In this document: piece after piece, positions 29,636 through 40,251 of the stretch
How the letters are laid out: each line of letters starts with the position of its first letter
Position numbering within the stretch: position 1 is the stretch's first letter
Source of the DNA: Pseudomonas sp. Bout1
GTDB lineage: Bacteria; Pseudomonadota; Gammaproteobacteria; Pseudomonadales; Pseudomonadaceae
Direction of reading: 5' to 3'
Assembly: GCF_034314165.1 (NCBI RefSeq)
Contig: NZ_JAVIWK010000001.1
Coordinates: forward strand, 1 to 64,000
DNA length: 64,000 nucleotides
Notes under the pieces: generated by a model
What the model saw: only the letters and a program-made list of their open reading frames with translations
Database searches by the model: none
What the model was told of the DNA's origin: nothing
Translations under genes and position numbers: made by a program

Positions 29636-29962
29636 ATGCAACGTATCAAGGGCTACCACGCCCACATCTACTTCAACGCCAGCACAATCGACCAGGCGCG
29701 CAAACTCTGCGAAGACGCCGCGCAATTGTTCCCGCTGCGCATGGGCCGCGTTCATGAGCGCCCGGTGGGCCCGCACCCGGACTGGAGCTGCCAACTGGCG
29801 TTCGATCCGGAATACATCGGCGTTGTGCTGCCGTGGCTGGCACTCAACCGTAACGGCCTGGTGGTGTTCCTTCACCCCACCACCGGCGATGACCTCAAGG
29901 ACCATACCGAACATGCGATCTGGATGGGGGCGATGCGCACACTGGATTTGTCGATATTCTAA
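29636..29962 (+). CDS. DOPA 4,5-dioxygenase family protein
   Basis: A 108-residue protein of the small DOPA 4,5-dioxygenase-like family (vicinal oxygen chelate fold). Conserved GYHAHIYF at the N-terminus and HPTTGDDLKDHTEHAIWMG near the C-terminus supply the metal-binding histidines. GGAG lies 7 nt before the ATG. In bacteria the substrate of this family is mostly unknown; extradiol ring cleavage is inferred from the family only. It lies 31 bp after the LysR gene, on the same strand. Confidence 0.82.
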   Translation: MQRIKGYHAHIYFNASTIDQARKLCEDAAQLFPLRMGRVHERPVGPHPDWSCQLAFDPEYIGVVLPWLALNRNGLVVFLHPTTGDDLKDHTEHAIWMGAMRTLDLSIF

Positions 29963-30001
29963 GCTCGCCAGCTCCCTATATATGGGACTGATATTTATAT
30001 A

Positions 30002-30031
30002 TTGAGACTTTGCCGGTCTTGGGTTTATATT
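30002..30031 (+). promoter_or_regulatory. candidate promoter of the dgo operon
   Basis: TTGAGA (30002-30007) and TATATT (30026-30031), 18 bp apart, form a sigma70-like promoter 34 bp before dgoK. Just upstream lies the AT-rich dyad CCCTATATATGGG (about 29974-29986), a possible operator. Confidence 0.45.
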
Positions 30032-30064
30032 CGCCTCATCCGCTCAGAACACTCAGGTGAAGCG

Positions 30065-31033
30065 ATGCAGGCGCAATTGATCGCGCTCGATTGGGGAACC
30101 AGCTCCCTTCGTGCTTATAAGCTCGGCCCGGCAGGCGTGGTGATCGAACGACGCGCCCTTGCGTCTGGGATCATGCACTTGCCCACCGAACCCCGGGAAA
30201 TTGCCGGTGTTCGTTGCAGCAACGGCTTTGAGCTGGCATTTGATGCGGCCTGTGGTGACTGGCTCGATGCCCATCCCGGTCTTCCGGTCATTGCCTGTGG
30301 CATGGTCGGCAGCGCCCAGGGCTGGAGCGAAGCGGCTTATCGCGACACTCCGGCGGATGTCGCGACCCTCGGCCAGGCGCTGCACGTGGTGCGCAGCCTG
30401 CGGGGCGCGGCGGTGCACATCGTTCCCGGGGTGATTCAGCGCGGCGTTCTACCCAATGTGATGCGTGGCGAAGAAACCCAGGTCCTCGGCGTGTTGCAAA
30501 GCTTGTCCGGCAATATCGGGCGCGACGTATTGATCGGCCTGCCAGGCAGCCATTCCAAGTGGGTCGAGGTGGTGGAAGGCTGCATCAGCCATTTCGACAC
30601 CTTCATGACCGGCGAGTTGTTCGCCGTACTCAGCCAACACAGCATTTTGGGTCGCACCCAGCGCCCTTCAGAACAGTTCCAGGCGGCCGCTTTTGATCGC
30701 GGCGTGCACGTGGCGCTGTCGGCAGAGGGCCGCACGGGCCTGTTGTCGAACTTGTTCAGCGCGCGGTCCCTGGGATTGACCGGCGAGCTGGCGCCTGACG
30801 AGCAGCCCGACTATCTGTCTGGCCTGCTGATCGGCCACGAACTATTGGGCCTGCGCACCCGCAAGGATGCCCAGGCGCGCGACATCGTCCTGATCGGCGC
30901 AACCCAACTCTGCACCCGCTACCAGCGTGCACTCCAACTCTGCGGCTTCCCCCACGTGACCCTGGCGCAGGAGGCTACCGAACGTGGCCTTTGGCAGCTG
31001 GCCATGGCGGCGGGGCTGCTGCCTGCAACCTGA
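30065..31033 (+). CDS. dgoK: 2-dehydro-3-deoxygalactonokinase
   Basis: A 322-residue sugar-acid kinase phosphorylating 2-keto-3-deoxygalactonate at position 6 in the De Ley-Doudoroff pathway. The N-terminal phosphate-binding motif LDWGTSSLRAY and the middle IGLPGSHSKWV and FDTFMTGELFAVL segments are those of DgoK. AGGTGAAG precedes the ATG at 30065; the frame further upstream is not family-like. It is the first gene of dgoK-dgoA-dgoD-transporter. Confidence 0.93.
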   Translation: MQAQLIALDWGTSSLRAYKLGPAGVVIERRALASGIMHLPTEPREIAGVRCSNGFELAFDAACGDWLDAHPGLPVIACGMVGSAQGWSEAAYRDTPADVATLGQALHVVRSLRGAAVHIVPGVIQRGVLPNVMRGEETQVLGVLQSLSGNIGRDVLIGLPGSHSKWVEVVEGCISHFDTFMTGELFAVLSQHSILGRTQRPSEQFQAAAFDRGVHVALSAEGRTGLLSNLFSARSLGLTGELAPDEQPDYLSGLLIGHELLGLRTRKDAQARDIVLIGATQLCTRYQRALQLCGFPHVTLAQEATERGLWQLAMAAGLLPAT

Positions 31034-31046
31034 CGAGAGGCCCGAC

Positions 31047-31667
31047 ATGCTCAAGCAAGCACTGACACACAACGGTTTGATCGCGATCCTGCGCGGCCTG
31101 CGACCGGACGAGGCGTTGGCGATCGGCGAAGTGCTGTACCAGGCGGGTTTGCGGGTTATCGAAGTACCGCTCAACTCACCGGACCCCTACGCCAGCATCC
31201 GTATCCTGCGCGACAGCCTGCCCGCCGATTGCCTGATCGGCGCCGGCACCGTGCTGACCCCGGAGCAGGTCGATCAGGTCAAGGCGGCCGGCGGCCAGGT
31301 GATCGTCATGCCCCACAGTGATGCCAAGGTGCTGCGGGCTGCCAAGGCGGCAGGCCTGTTCCTGTCGCCGGGTGTGGCCACGCCCACTGAAGCGTTTGCC
31401 GCGCTGGCCGAAGGCGCCGACGTGCTGAAGCTGTTTCCGGCCGAGCAAATGGGCCCGGCGGTGGTCAAGGCCTGGCTTGCGGTACTGCCCGCAGGCACGG
31501 TGTTGCTGCCGGTGGGCGGCATCACCCCGGACAACATGCAGGTATTTTTCGACGCAGGCGTCAAAGGTTTTGGCCTGGGCTCCGGTTTGTTCAAGCCAGG
31601 CATGAGCGTCGCCCAGGTGGCGAGCAATGCCCAGGCCTACGTCGCGGCCTGGAATGCCTTGGGCTGA
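31047..31667 (+). CDS. dgoA: 2-dehydro-3-deoxy-6-phosphogalactonate aldolase
   Basis: A 206-residue class I aldolase splitting KDPGal into pyruvate and glyceraldehyde 3-phosphate. The catalytic Glu (RVIEVPLNSP) and Schiff-base Lys (DVLKLFPAEQMGP) are present, and the length matches a stand-alone DgoA without a fused dehydratase. It begins 13 bp after dgoK. The related KDPG aldolase Eda is an alternative by fold, but the neighbours settle the assignment. Confidence 0.93.
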   Translation: MLKQALTHNGLIAILRGLRPDEALAIGEVLYQAGLRVIEVPLNSPDPYASIRILRDSLPADCLIGAGTVLTPEQVDQVKAAGGQVIVMPHSDAKVLRAAKAAGLFLSPGVATPTEAFAALAEGADVLKLFPAEQMGPAVVKAWLAVLPAGTVLLPVGGITPDNMQVFFDAGVKGFGLGSGLFKPGMSVAQVASNAQAYVAAWNALG

Positions 31668-31700
31668 TCAGCGTTCTCCATCTACAAGAGAGATAAGAAG

Positions 31701-32849
31701 ATGAAAATCACCAAATTGACCACCTTCATCGTCCCGCCGCGCTGGTGCTTCCTCAAGGTTGAAACCGACCAGGGCGTGACCGGTTGGGGTGAACCTGTGG
31801 TGGAGGGCCGCGCCCACACCGTGGCTGCTGCCGTCGAAGAATTGTCCGACTACTTGATCGGCAAAGACCCGCGCAATATCGAAGACATCTGGACCGTGCT
31901 CTATCGCGGCGGTTTCTACCGTGGCGGTGCGATCCATATGAGCGCCCTCGCCGGTATCGACCAGGCGCTGTGGGACATCAAGGGCAAGGCGCTCGGTGTG
32001 TCGGTCAGCGACCTGCTGGGTGGCCAGGTGCGCGACAAGATCCGCGTGTATTCGTGGATCGGTGGCGACCGCCCGGCAGACACTGCCCGCGCCGCCAAGG
32101 AAGCCGTGGCCCGTGGCTTTACCGCGGTCAAAATGAACGGCACTGAAGAGCTGCAATTTCTCGACAGCTTCGAAAAAGTCGACCAGGCCCTGGCCAACGT
32201 CGCCGCCGTGCGTGATGCGGTCGGCCCCAACGTCGGCATCGGCGTCGACTTCCATGGCCGGGTGCACAAGCCCATGGCCAAGGTGCTGATGAAGGAACTC
32301 GACCCCTACAAACTGATGTTCATCGAAGAGCCGGTGCTCAGCGAAAACTACGAAGCACTGAAAGAGCTGGCGCCGCTGACCAGCACCCCGATTGCCCTCG
32401 GCGAGCGGCTGTTCTCGCGCTGGGACTTCAAGCGCGTGCTCAGTGAAGGCTACGTCGACATCATCCAGCCGGATGCCTCTCACGCTGGCGGGATCACCGA
32501 AACCCGCAAGATCGCCAACATGGCCGAAGCCTACGACGTGGCCCTGGCCCTGCACTGCCCGCTCGGCCCGATTGCCCTGGCGGCGTGCCTGCAGCTGGAT
32601 GCGGTTTGCTACAACGCGTTCATCCAAGAGCAAAGCCTGGGCATCCACTACAACGAGAGCAATGACCTGCTCGACTACGTGCGCGACCCGGGCGTTTTCG
32701 ACTATGACCAAGGCTTCGTGAAGATCCCCAATGGGCCAGGCCTGGGCATCGAGATCAACGAGGAATACGTGATAGAGCGCGCGGCCATCGGCCATCGCTG
32801 GCGCAACCCGATCTGGCGCCATGCCGATGGCAGTTTTGCGGAGTGGTGA
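31701..32849 (+). CDS. dgoD: galactonate dehydratase
   Basis: A 382-residue enolase-superfamily enzyme dehydrating D-galactonate to 2-keto-3-deoxygalactonate. Catalytic and metal-binding residues appear in order: D and H in VDFHG, E in FIEEP, E in ALGERL, and His in ALHCPLGP, as in characterised GalD enzymes. It starts 33 bp after dgoA. A REPIN separates it from the transporter gene downstream. Confidence 0.95.
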   Translation: MKITKLTTFIVPPRWCFLKVETDQGVTGWGEPVVEGRAHTVAAAVEELSDYLIGKDPRNIEDIWTVLYRGGFYRGGAIHMSALAGIDQALWDIKGKALGVSVSDLLGGQVRDKIRVYSWIGGDRPADTARAAKEAVARGFTAVKMNGTEELQFLDSFEKVDQALANVAAVRDAVGPNVGIGVDFHGRVHKPMAKVLMKELDPYKLMFIEEPVLSENYEALKELAPLTSTPIALGERLFSRWDFKRVLSEGYVDIIQPDASHAGGITETRKIANMAEAYDVALALHCPLGPIALAACLQLDAVCYNAFIQEQSLGIHYNESNDLLDYVRDPGVFDYDQGFVKIPNGPGLGIEINEEYVIERAAIGHRWRNPIWRHADGSFAEW

Positions 32850-32874
32850 TTTCCTCCTGAAGAAACACCGTCAG

Positions 32875-32963
32875 TGTGGGAGCTGGCTTGCCTACGATAG
32901 CGGTGAGTCAGCTTGCATCTGCGGCGCTGACACTCCGCTATCGCAGGCAAGCCAGCTCCCACA
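32875..32963. repeat. REPIN (TGTGGGAGCTGGCTTGCC family)
   Basis: Inverted arms begin TGTGGGAGCTGGCTTGCC at 32875 and end with the complement at 32963. It lies between dgoD and its transporter on the same strand. Confidence 0.92.
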
Positions 32964-33021
32964 GGTATCGCGTTTCGTCAGTAAGACCTGTCCTCAATAA
33001 TCATAAGAAGAGGCAACCCCC

Positions 33022-34326
33022 ATGCAATCCGAGTCCTTCACCGGGCAGGCTTCTTTAGTCACGCCCAGCCGAAAGCGCTACTTCATCATGGTGCTGCTGT
33101 TCATCACAGTGGTGATCAACTACCTGGACCGCAGCAACCTGTCGATTGCCGCCCCGGCCCTGACCAGCGAGCTGGGGATCGACCCGGTGCATGTCGGGCT
33201 GATCTTCTCCGCCTTCGGCTGGACCTACGCCGCCATGCAAATCCCCGGTGGCTGGCTGGTGGACCGGGTGCCGCCGCGCATTCTCTACAGCGTTGCCCTG
33301 CTGCTGTGGTCGGTGGCCACGGTGATGCTCGGTTTTGCCGCCAGTTTCATCGCGCTGTTCGTGTTGCGCATGGCGGTGGGCGCCCTGGAGGCGCCGGCCT
33401 ACCCGATCAACAGCCGCGTGGTCACCACCTGGTTTCCCGAGCGTGAGCGGGCCACGGCGATTGGTGTCTACACCTCCGGGCAGTTTGTCGGGCTGGCGTT
33501 TCTCACGCCGGTATTGGCGTGGCTGCAGCACGCGTTTGGCTGGCACATGGTGTTTGTCGCCACCGGTGGCGTGGGCATTGTGTGGGCGTTGATCTGGTAC
33601 GCGGTGTACCGCGAGCCACGGGATTTCAAGGGCGCCAATGCAGCAGAAATCGAGCTGATCCGCGAAGGCGGCGGGCTGGTGGATATCCAGGCGCAGGCAG
33701 CCAAGGCGCCGTTCAGTTGGGTCGACCTCGGTATCGTGTTGAGCAAGCGCAAACTGTGGGGGATTTACCTGGGGCAGTTCTGCCTGAACTCCACGCTGTG
33801 GTTTTTCCTGACGTGGTTCCCGACCTACCTGGTGAAATACCGCGGCATGGACTTCATCAAGTCCGGCCTGTTGGCGTCGCTGCCGTTTCTCGCGGCGTTC
33901 GTCGGGGTGCTGTGTTCGGGGTTGTTTTCCGATTGGCTGATTCGCCGGGGTACGTCGGTGGGGTTTGCGCGCAAGTTGCCGATCATTGGCGGGTTGTTGA
34001 TCTCCACGGCGATCATTGGCGCCAACTTTGTTGACTCCACAGCGTGGGTTATTGGGTTTCTGGCGGTGGCTTTTTTTGGCAATGGCCTGGCGTCGATCAC
34101 CTGGTCATTGGTGTCGACCCTGGCGCCGGCAAGGCTGCTGGGGTTGACGGGTGGGGTGTTCAATTTCATCGGCAATCTGTCGGCGATTACCACGCCGATC
34201 GTGATTGGCTTTCTGGCCACTGGCGATTCGTTTGCACCGGCAATTACGTATATCGCGGTGCTGGCGTTGCTGGGGGCGCTTTCGTACATCTTGCTGGTGG
34301 GCAAGGTCGAGCGCATCGAACTTTAG
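33022..34326 (+). CDS. MFS sugar-acid transporter (galactonate type)
   Basis: A 434-residue inner-membrane transporter with about 12 membrane spans. The first loop DRSNLSIAAPAL and the overall pattern place it in the anion:cation symporter (ACS) family with E. coli DgoT and GudP. Location at the end of the dgo genes makes D-galactonate:H+ symport the likely role; glucarate or other aldonates are possible substrates. Confidence 0.88.
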   Translation: MQSESFTGQASLVTPSRKRYFIMVLLFITVVINYLDRSNLSIAAPALTSELGIDPVHVGLIFSAFGWTYAAMQIPGGWLVDRVPPRILYSVALLLWSVATVMLGFAASFIALFVLRMAVGALEAPAYPINSRVVTTWFPERERATAIGVYTSGQFVGLAFLTPVLAWLQHAFGWHMVFVATGGVGIVWALIWYAVYREPRDFKGANAAEIELIREGGGLVDIQAQAAKAPFSWVDLGIVLSKRKLWGIYLGQFCLNSTLWFFLTWFPTYLVKYRGMDFIKSGLLASLPFLAAFVGVLCSGLFSDWLIRRGTSVGFARKLPIIGGLLISTAIIGANFVDSTAWVIGFLAVAFFGNGLASITWSLVSTLAPARLLGLTGGVFNFIGNLSAITTPIVIGFLATGDSFAPAITYIAVLALLGALSYILLVGKVERIEL

Positions 34327-34342
34327 AGGACTGATAAGTATC

Positions 34343-34472
34343 TGTGGCGAGGGGGCTTGCTGTGGTGAGGGGGCTTGCTGTGGTGAGGGAGCTTGCTCCC
34401 GCTGGAGTGCGCAGCGCTCCCATGATTTTGGGGCCGCTGCGCAGCCCAGCGGGAGCAAGCTCCCTCGCCACA
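34343..34472. repeat. REPIN with tandemly triplicated arm start
   Basis: A different REP family (GAGGGAGCTTGCTCCCG core). Three 18-bp units TGTGGYGAGGGRGCTTGC follow each other at 34343-34360, 34361-34378 and 34379-34396; the third continues into the full left arm (to 34405), which pairs with 34446-34472. It lies between convergent genes. Confidence 0.9.
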
Positions 34473-34486
34473 AAAGCAGTCCGGCT

Positions 34487-34933
34487 CTAGTACAGCGCGC
34501 CATCCAGAATCTGATAGACGATGCTGGTACCCACCGCGATCAGCACAATGTCCCCGCCCGAGCGACGCCATTCGTAGCCTGGGTATTGCGGCAGATGGCC
34601 CAACGCTCGAGGGTCCAGACGCTCGCCGTAGTAGTTCGGTGGCAGGCGCTGGCCGCGTTCCAGGTGGATGCCGGGAGGTGGTGGTGCGCCACGGCGGAAG
34701 TCGCCATGGTTATCGCGAATCACCTGCCGCACCGGGCCGAAGTCCTGAGGAGGCCCGCCACGATGGTTGTCCTGCGGCCCGCGATGGTCATCGCCACGGT
34801 GATCGTTTTGTTGGCCCTGGGGGCCGCCACGCTCAGGCCCGCCGCCTTGGTCGTACGGTGCGGCTTGCACCAGGGCGCTGGCGCCAAGTAACAGCACACC
34901 GATACTGGCTATCACACGCTTTGGCATCTTCAT
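34487..34933 (-). CDS. RcnB/CigR-family exported protein
   Basis: A 148-residue protein with a Sec signal peptide (about 1-24, ending VQA-APYD). The mature N-terminal half is a low-complexity stretch rich in Gly, His, Asp, Arg, Pro and Gln (DHRGDDHRGPQDNHRGGPP), and the C-terminal half has the RcnB-type pattern LPPNYYGERLDPRALGHLPQYPGYEWRRSGGDIVLI. RcnB proteins are periplasmic and affect nickel/cobalt homeostasis; CigR relatives modulate virulence. AGGAAA lies 8 nt upstream of the chosen ATG. The His/Asp-rich region suggests metal binding, which is an inference. Confidence 0.8.
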   Translation of the reverse strand: MKMPKRVIASIGVLLLGASALVQAAPYDQGGGPERGGPQGQQNDHRGDDHRGPQDNHRGGPPQDFGPVRQVIRDNHGDFRRGAPPPPGIHLERGQRLPPNYYGERLDPRALGHLPQYPGYEWRRSGGDIVLIAVGTSIVYQILDGALY

Positions 34934-34961
34934 CAGGGGTTTCCTCAACTGCACAAACAAC

Positions 34962-34997
34962 AAAAAGGGATTTCGAACCGCGTTCGAAATCCCTTGG
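34962..34997 (-). terminator. trpBA terminator
   Basis: A 14-bp perfect stem (34965-34978 with 34982-34995, 3-nt loop). Read leftward it ends in TTTTTGTTG, a good intrinsic terminator after trpA. It also lies in the upstream region of the RcnB-family gene, which must start transcription beyond it. Confidence 0.88.
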
Positions 34998-35072
34998 TCT
35001 TGTTAGCTTAGGTGCTGAGTTGCCAGCATGATTCCTCTGTATCAGGAACTTTACCTACCGCTTACGAGCTGC

Positions 35073-35882
35073 TTACTTACGGGCGTTGCGCACACCTTCC
35101 GACAGCGCAGAGCACAGGGTCAATACACCGTCGATGGCCTGCTGATCGTTGCTGGCATTGGCGATGTGGTCGATCAGTGCCGAACCCACCACCACACCGT
35201 CTGCCAGGCGGGCAATTGCAGCCGCTTGTTCTGGGGTACGGATGCCAAACCCGATGCTGATCGGCAGGTCGGTATGGCGACGCAGGCGGGTCACGGCTTC
35301 TTCGACGTGTTCCAGGGTCGCGGCGCCGGCGCCGGTCACGCCGGCCACCGACACGTAGTACACAAACCCGGAGCTGCCGTTGAGCACGGTCGGCAGGCGC
35401 ACGTCGTCGGTGGTCGGCGTGGTCAGGCGGATAAAGTCGATACCGGCAGCCTGGGCCGGGTCGCACAGCTCGCCGTTATGCTCGGGTGGCATGTCGACTA
35501 CGATCAGGCCGTCGACGCCGGCTTCTTTCGCGTCGCTGATAAAGCGCGGCACGCCGTACATGTGGATCGGGTTGAAGTAGCCCATCAGTACCAGCGGCGT
35601 GTCGCTGTTGTCCTTGCGGAACTCGCTGACCATTTGCAGGGTTTTCGTGAGGTTCTGCTTGGCGGTCAGTGCGCGGATGTTGGCCAGCTGAATCGCCGGG
35701 CCGTCGGCCATCGGGTCGGTGAACGGCATGCCCAGCTCGATCACATCGGCACCGGCCGCCGGCAAGCCCTTGAGGATCGCCAGCGAAGTGTCATACCCCG
35801 GGTCGCCGGCGGTGACGAAGGTCACCAGGGCGGCGCGGTTTTGTTCTTTCAGTTGTGCAAAACGTGTTTGCAGGCGGCTCAT
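35073..35882 (-). CDS. trpA: tryptophan synthase alpha subunit
   Basis: A 269-residue TIM-barrel subunit that cleaves indole-3-glycerol phosphate to indole and glyceraldehyde 3-phosphate. The catalytic Glu and Asp lie in [16 protein letters not shown] (about 45-62), and the phosphate-binding Gly-rich loops are present. It begins directly after the trpB stop (no gap), so the two subunits are translated together. Confidence 0.98.
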   Translation of the reverse strand: MSRLQTRFAQLKEQNRAALVTFVTAGDPGYDTSLAILKGLPAAGADVIELGMPFTDPMADGPAIQLANIRALTAKQNLTKTLQMVSEFRKDNSDTPLVLMGYFNPIHMYGVPRFISDAKEAGVDGLIVVDMPPEHNGELCDPAQAAGIDFIRLTTPTTDDVRLPTVLNGSSGFVYYVSVAGVTGAGAATLEHVEEAVTRLRRHTDLPISIGFGIRTPEQAAAIARLADGVVVGSALIDHIANASNDQQAIDGVLTLCSALSEGVRNARK

Positions 35883-37136
<1,254 letters not shown>

Positions 37137-37214
37137 CTAGAAAATATGTAAGAGGCAATGACGGTCACTCTACCCCTGACGCTTCCACGTGAAAACCGAT
37201 AAGATCGCCACAAC

Positions 37215-37233
37215 CTGTCAGGAAAACTCACAG
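37215..37233. promoter_or_regulatory. candidate TrpI operator
   Basis: CTGT-N11-ACAG, a LysR-type dyad, ends directly before the trpI start codon and lies about 90-110 bp before trpB. This agrees with TrpI binding upstream of trpBA while repressing itself, as described for P. aeruginosa and P. putida. The exact site is inferred. Confidence 0.45.
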
Positions 37234-38130
37234 ATGAGCCGAGACCTTCCCCCGCTGAATGCCTTGCGCGCTTTCGAGGCGACTGCACGCCTGAACAGTG
37301 TAAGCCAGGCCGCTGAACAACTTCACGTGACCCATGGCGCGGTCAGCCGCCAGCTGAAGGTGTTGGAAGAACACCTGGGTGTGAGCCTGTTCATCAAGGA
37401 TGGGCGCGGCCTCAAACTCACAGATGCCGGCACCCGCCTGCGGGACGTGAGTTTCGAGGCCTTCGAGCGTTTAAGGGACACCTGCGCCGAACTCACACAA
37501 AACAGTGCGGATGCCCCGTTCGTGCTCGGCTGCTCCGGCAGCCTGCTGGCGCGCTGGTTTATTCCGCGCCTTGGCCGTCTGAATGCGGAGCTTCCGGATC
37601 TGCGCCTGCACCTGTCGGCCGGCGAAGGCGACCTGGACCCGCGTCGCCCCGGGTTGGATGCGCTGCTGGTGTTCGCCGAACCGCCGTGGCCGGCAGATAT
37701 GCAGGTGTACGAATTGGCCAGCGAACGCATTGGCCCGGTGATGAGCCCGCGCTTCGCCCATTACGAGCGGTTGCGCCAGGCGCCTGCCGAGGCGTTGCGC
37801 GATGAAGCCCTCTTGCACACCACCTCACGCCCGCAAGCCTGGCCCAGTTGGGCGCAGCACCACGGGATCGACGCTGGCGCGTTGAAGTACGGTCAGGGTT
37901 TCGAGCATTTGTATTATTTGCTGGAAGCGGCGGTGGCCGGGCTGGGGGTGGCGATTGCGCCTGAGCCGCTGGTAGCAGAGGACCTGCGAGCGGGCCGCCT
38001 GGTTGCGCCGTGGGGTTTTGGTGAAACCCCGGCGCAACTGGCGTTGTGGCTACCCAAGCGCGCCGCTGATGGGCGCGCCGGGCAACTGGCGCAGTGGCTC
38101 AAGGCTGAACTTGCGCGCCAGGTGGTTTAG
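37234..38130 (+). CDS. trpI: LysR-type activator of tryptophan synthase genes
   Basis: A 298-residue LysR regulator divergent from trpBA. The N-terminal helix-turn-helix (about 6-65) contains [29 protein letters not shown], and the C-terminal effector domain (about 92-295) would bind indole-3-glycerol phosphate. I use ATG 37234 ([20 protein letters not shown]); an upstream in-frame start would include the operator region. Its stop codon overlaps that of the convergent downstream gene. Confidence 0.94.
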   Translation: MSRDLPPLNALRAFEATARLNSVSQAAEQLHVTHGAVSRQLKVLEEHLGVSLFIKDGRGLKLTDAGTRLRDVSFEAFERLRDTCAELTQNSADAPFVLGCSGSLLARWFIPRLGRLNAELPDLRLHLSAGEGDLDPRRPGLDALLVFAEPPWPADMQVYELASERIGPVMSPRFAHYERLRQAPAEALRDEALLHTTSRPQAWPSWAQHHGIDAGALKYGQGFEHLYYLLEAAVAGLGVAIAPEPLVAEDLRAGRLVAPWGFGETPAQLALWLPKRAADGRAGQLAQWLKAELARQVV

Positions 38131-38453
38131 TCGCCGCGTTTGCACAGCAGGTAAGCCGCCAGCAGGCCCAGCGCACCGACGGCTACGCCAGCGGTAGTCC
38201 ACGGGTGTTCTTGGGCGTAGTCCCGTGTTGCAACACTGGTTTCGCGGATTTTGACTTTGCTTTCTTCGTAAGCATCGCTGATCAGGTGGCGGGAATGCTT
38301 GAGGGCATTCTCGGCATTGCTTTTCAGGGCCTTCAGGGTTTTGCGCGACTCGTCAGAGGCATCGTCCTTGAGGCTTTCCAAAGATTTGAGCAGGCTCGAA
38401 ATCTCGGCTTCCATGCTTTCCAATGACGCTTTGCGTAAAGAGGTGTTGGCCAT
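38127..38453 (-). CDS. DUF883 (ElaB/YqjD-like) membrane-anchored protein
   Basis: A 108-residue protein of the DUF883 family. The first 80 residues are a highly charged helix likely to form a coiled coil, followed by the family's [21 protein letters not shown] membrane anchor and a short basic tail (CKRGD). ElaB and YqjD of E. coli are stationary-phase inner-membrane proteins that bind ribosomes through the N-terminal part; the same role is possible here. Its stop codon overlaps the trpI stop on the other strand by 2 bp. Confidence 0.9.
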   Translation of the reverse strand: MANTSLRKASLESMEAEISSLLKSLESLKDDASDESRKTLKALKSNAENALKHSRHLISDAYEESKVKIRETSVATRDYAQEHPWTTAGVAVGALGLLAAYLLCKRGD

Positions 38454-38609
38454 GTGGGCTCTCCTGGAGTGATTGAGTGGCGTGTGTTGTTTCCGACTGC
38501 GGCGGTTTCAGAAAGTGCAGTAAATCTGAACTTTCCGGTGGGAATGGTCGCCAGAAGCAGTACGAGAATTCACTGCTAGTCTTGATTAACGACCCCAGGA
38601 GAAAACCTT

Positions 38610-38825
38610 ATGAGTGATCATCACACCTACAAGAAAGTCGAACTGGTGGGCTCTTCCGCGACCAGCATCGAGGACGCCATCAACAATGCCCTTGCAGAAG
38701 CCAACAAGAGCATCAAGCACTTGGAATGGTTTGAGGTGACCGAAACCCGTGGCCATATCAAAGACGGCAAGGCCGCGCATTTCCAGGTCACCCTCAAGGT
38801 GGGGTTCCGTATTGCCAGTAGTTGA
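38610..38825 (+). CDS. dodecin
   Basis: A 71-residue flavin-binding protein that assembles into hollow dodecamers storing or buffering FMN/riboflavin. The segments KKVELVGSSATSIEDAINNAL and LEWFEVTETRGHIKDGK (with the flavin-stacking Trp) are typical. AGGAG precedes the ATG by 7 nt. Single-gene unit. Confidence 0.95.
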   Translation: MSDHHTYKKVELVGSSATSIEDAINNALAEANKSIKHLEWFEVTETRGHIKDGKAAHFQVTLKVGFRIASS

Positions 38826-38942
38826 TACCGCCGGTTGAACTTGCGCGCTGGCCGATTGCCATAAACTCCGCTACAACCTTTAGGCACGTCGACGTGACGA
38901 GCGGCGACGTGCTTCCTTTCGATCAACCCAAGGAAGTGACGG

Positions 38943-39167
38943 ATGAAGAACTTTTTGTTGGCGGTAGGTTTGTTGAGCATTGCAGGCACAGCCCTGGCGG
39001 CGGGCAAGCCTTGTGACGAGCTGAAAAGCGAGATTGCGGCGAAACTGGATGCCAAGGGTGTTGCGCATTATTCGCTGGACGTTGTGGATAAAGGGGCTGC
39101 CAGCGATAGCAAGGTAGTGGGTAGCTGCGAAGGCGGCACCAAGGAAATCGTCTACAAGCGCGGGTGA
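38943..39167 (+). CDS. DUF1161 periplasmic protein (copy 1)
   Basis: A 74-residue exported protein: Sec signal peptide (about 1-19, ALA-AGK) and then the DUF1161 domain with conserved PCDELKSEIAAKLDAKGV, a second Cys in VVGSCEGGTKEIVY, probably disulfide-linked. AAGGAAG precedes the ATG. The function is unknown. A paralog of 79 residues lies at 41068-41307. Confidence 0.9.
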   Translation: MKNFLLAVGLLSIAGTALAAGKPCDELKSEIAAKLDAKGVAHYSLDVVDKGAASDSKVVGSCEGGTKEIVYKRG

Positions 39168-39183
39168 TCCCGTGTTGCAGACG

Positions 39184-39217
39184 TAAAAAACCGACGCGAG
39201 TGCGTCGGTTTTTTTAT
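39184..39217 (+). terminator. terminator after DUF1161 copy 1
   Basis: CCGACGC pairs with GCGTCGG (39191-39208, loop GAGT), flanked by A6 and T7, so it works in both directions and also ends the convergent LLM oxidoreductase gene. Confidence 0.92.
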
Positions 39218-39226
39218 GCCTGCAGT

Positions 39227-40228
39227 TCAGCCCTTCATGACTTGCGACAGCAGTTCGTAGGAATGAATCCGGTCGGCGTGCTCGTACAAATCACAGGTAA
39301 AGATCAGCTCATCAGCGCCGGTTTGCTCTACCAGCACCTCCAGCTTGGCGCGGATCTTCTGCGGGCTGCCCACCATGGCCAGGCCAAGGAAACTGCCTAC
39401 AGCGTCTTTTTCATGGGGCAGCCACAGGCCCTCCATGGTCTTCACCGGTGGGCGCTGCACCAAGCTTTGCCCACGCATCAACGCGAGGATCCTCTGGTAC
39501 ACCGAGGTGGCCAGGTAATCGGCTTGCTCGTCAGTGTCGGCGGCTACCAGCGGTATGCCGAGCATCACGTAGGGTTTGTCCAGCACGGCCGAAGGCTTGA
39601 AGTGGTTACGGTAGACGCGAATCGCTTCATGCATCAGGCGCGGTGCGAAGTGTGAAGCAAAGGCGTAAGGCAAACCGCGTTCGCCCGCAAGCTGTGCACT
39701 GAACAGGCTCGAACCCAGCAGCCACACCGGCACGTTGGTGCCGGTGCCGGGTACGGCAATCACGCGTTGGTCCGGGGTACGCGGGCCCAGGTAGGCCATC
39801 AGTTCGGCTACGTCTTGCGGGAAGTCGTCGGCGCTGCCGGAACGTTCACGGCGCAGGGCGCGGGCGGTCATCTGGTCGGAGCCCGGCGCGCGGCCAAGGC
39901 CCAGGTCAATGCGGCCCGGGTACAGGCTTTCCAGGGTGCCGAACTGCTCGGCGATCACCAGTGGCGCGTGGTTGGGCAGCATCACGCCACCGGAACCGAC
40001 GCGAATGGTCGAGGTGCCGCCGGCCAGGTAACCCAGCAAAACCGAGGTCGCGGAGCTGGCGATGCCGTCCATATTGTGGTGTTCGGCGACCCAGAAGCGG
40101 TTGTAGCCGAGCTTTTCCACGTGCTGGGCCAGGTCCAGGGAATTGCGCAGCGACTGCGCCGGACTGCCGTTGGCCCGCACGGGCACCAGGTCGAGGGTCG
40201 AGAATTTTACGTCGGACAGCGGTTTCAT
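39227..40228 (-). CDS. LLM-class (luciferase-like) flavin-dependent oxidoreductase
   Basis: A 333-residue bacterial-luciferase-family protein, single TIM barrel, probably an FMN-dependent monooxygenase or hydride-transfer enzyme. Family features include [21 protein letters not shown] at about 40-60 and [14 protein letters not shown] at about 105-118. The closest well-known group is the short luciferase-like proteins near YhbW. Substrate unknown. A 28-bp inverted repeat upstream (40252-40279) may be its operator. Confidence 0.88.
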   Translation of the reverse strand: MKPLSDVKFSTLDLVPVRANGSPAQSLRNSLDLAQHVEKLGYNRFWVAEHHNMDGIASSATSVLLGYLAGGTSTIRVGSGGVMLPNHAPLVIAEQFGTLESLYPGRIDLGLGRAPGSDQMTARALRRERSGSADDFPQDVAELMAYLGPRTPDQRVIAVPGTGTNVPVWLLGSSLFSAQLAGERGLPYAFASHFAPRLMHEAIRVYRNHFKPSAVLDKPYVMLGIPLVAADTDEQADYLATSVYQRILALMRGQSLVQRPPVKTMEGLWLPHEKDAVGSFLGLAMVGSPQKIRAKLEVLVEQTGADELIFTCDLYEHADRIHSYELLSQVMKG

Positions 40229-40251
40229 AAGCCTGCTTCTCCAAGGGGGCC

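Noticed and set aside
37176..37191. CACGTG-centred sequence upstream of trpI as parS
   Set aside because: Outside the central CCACGTG too many positions differ from the 16-mer.
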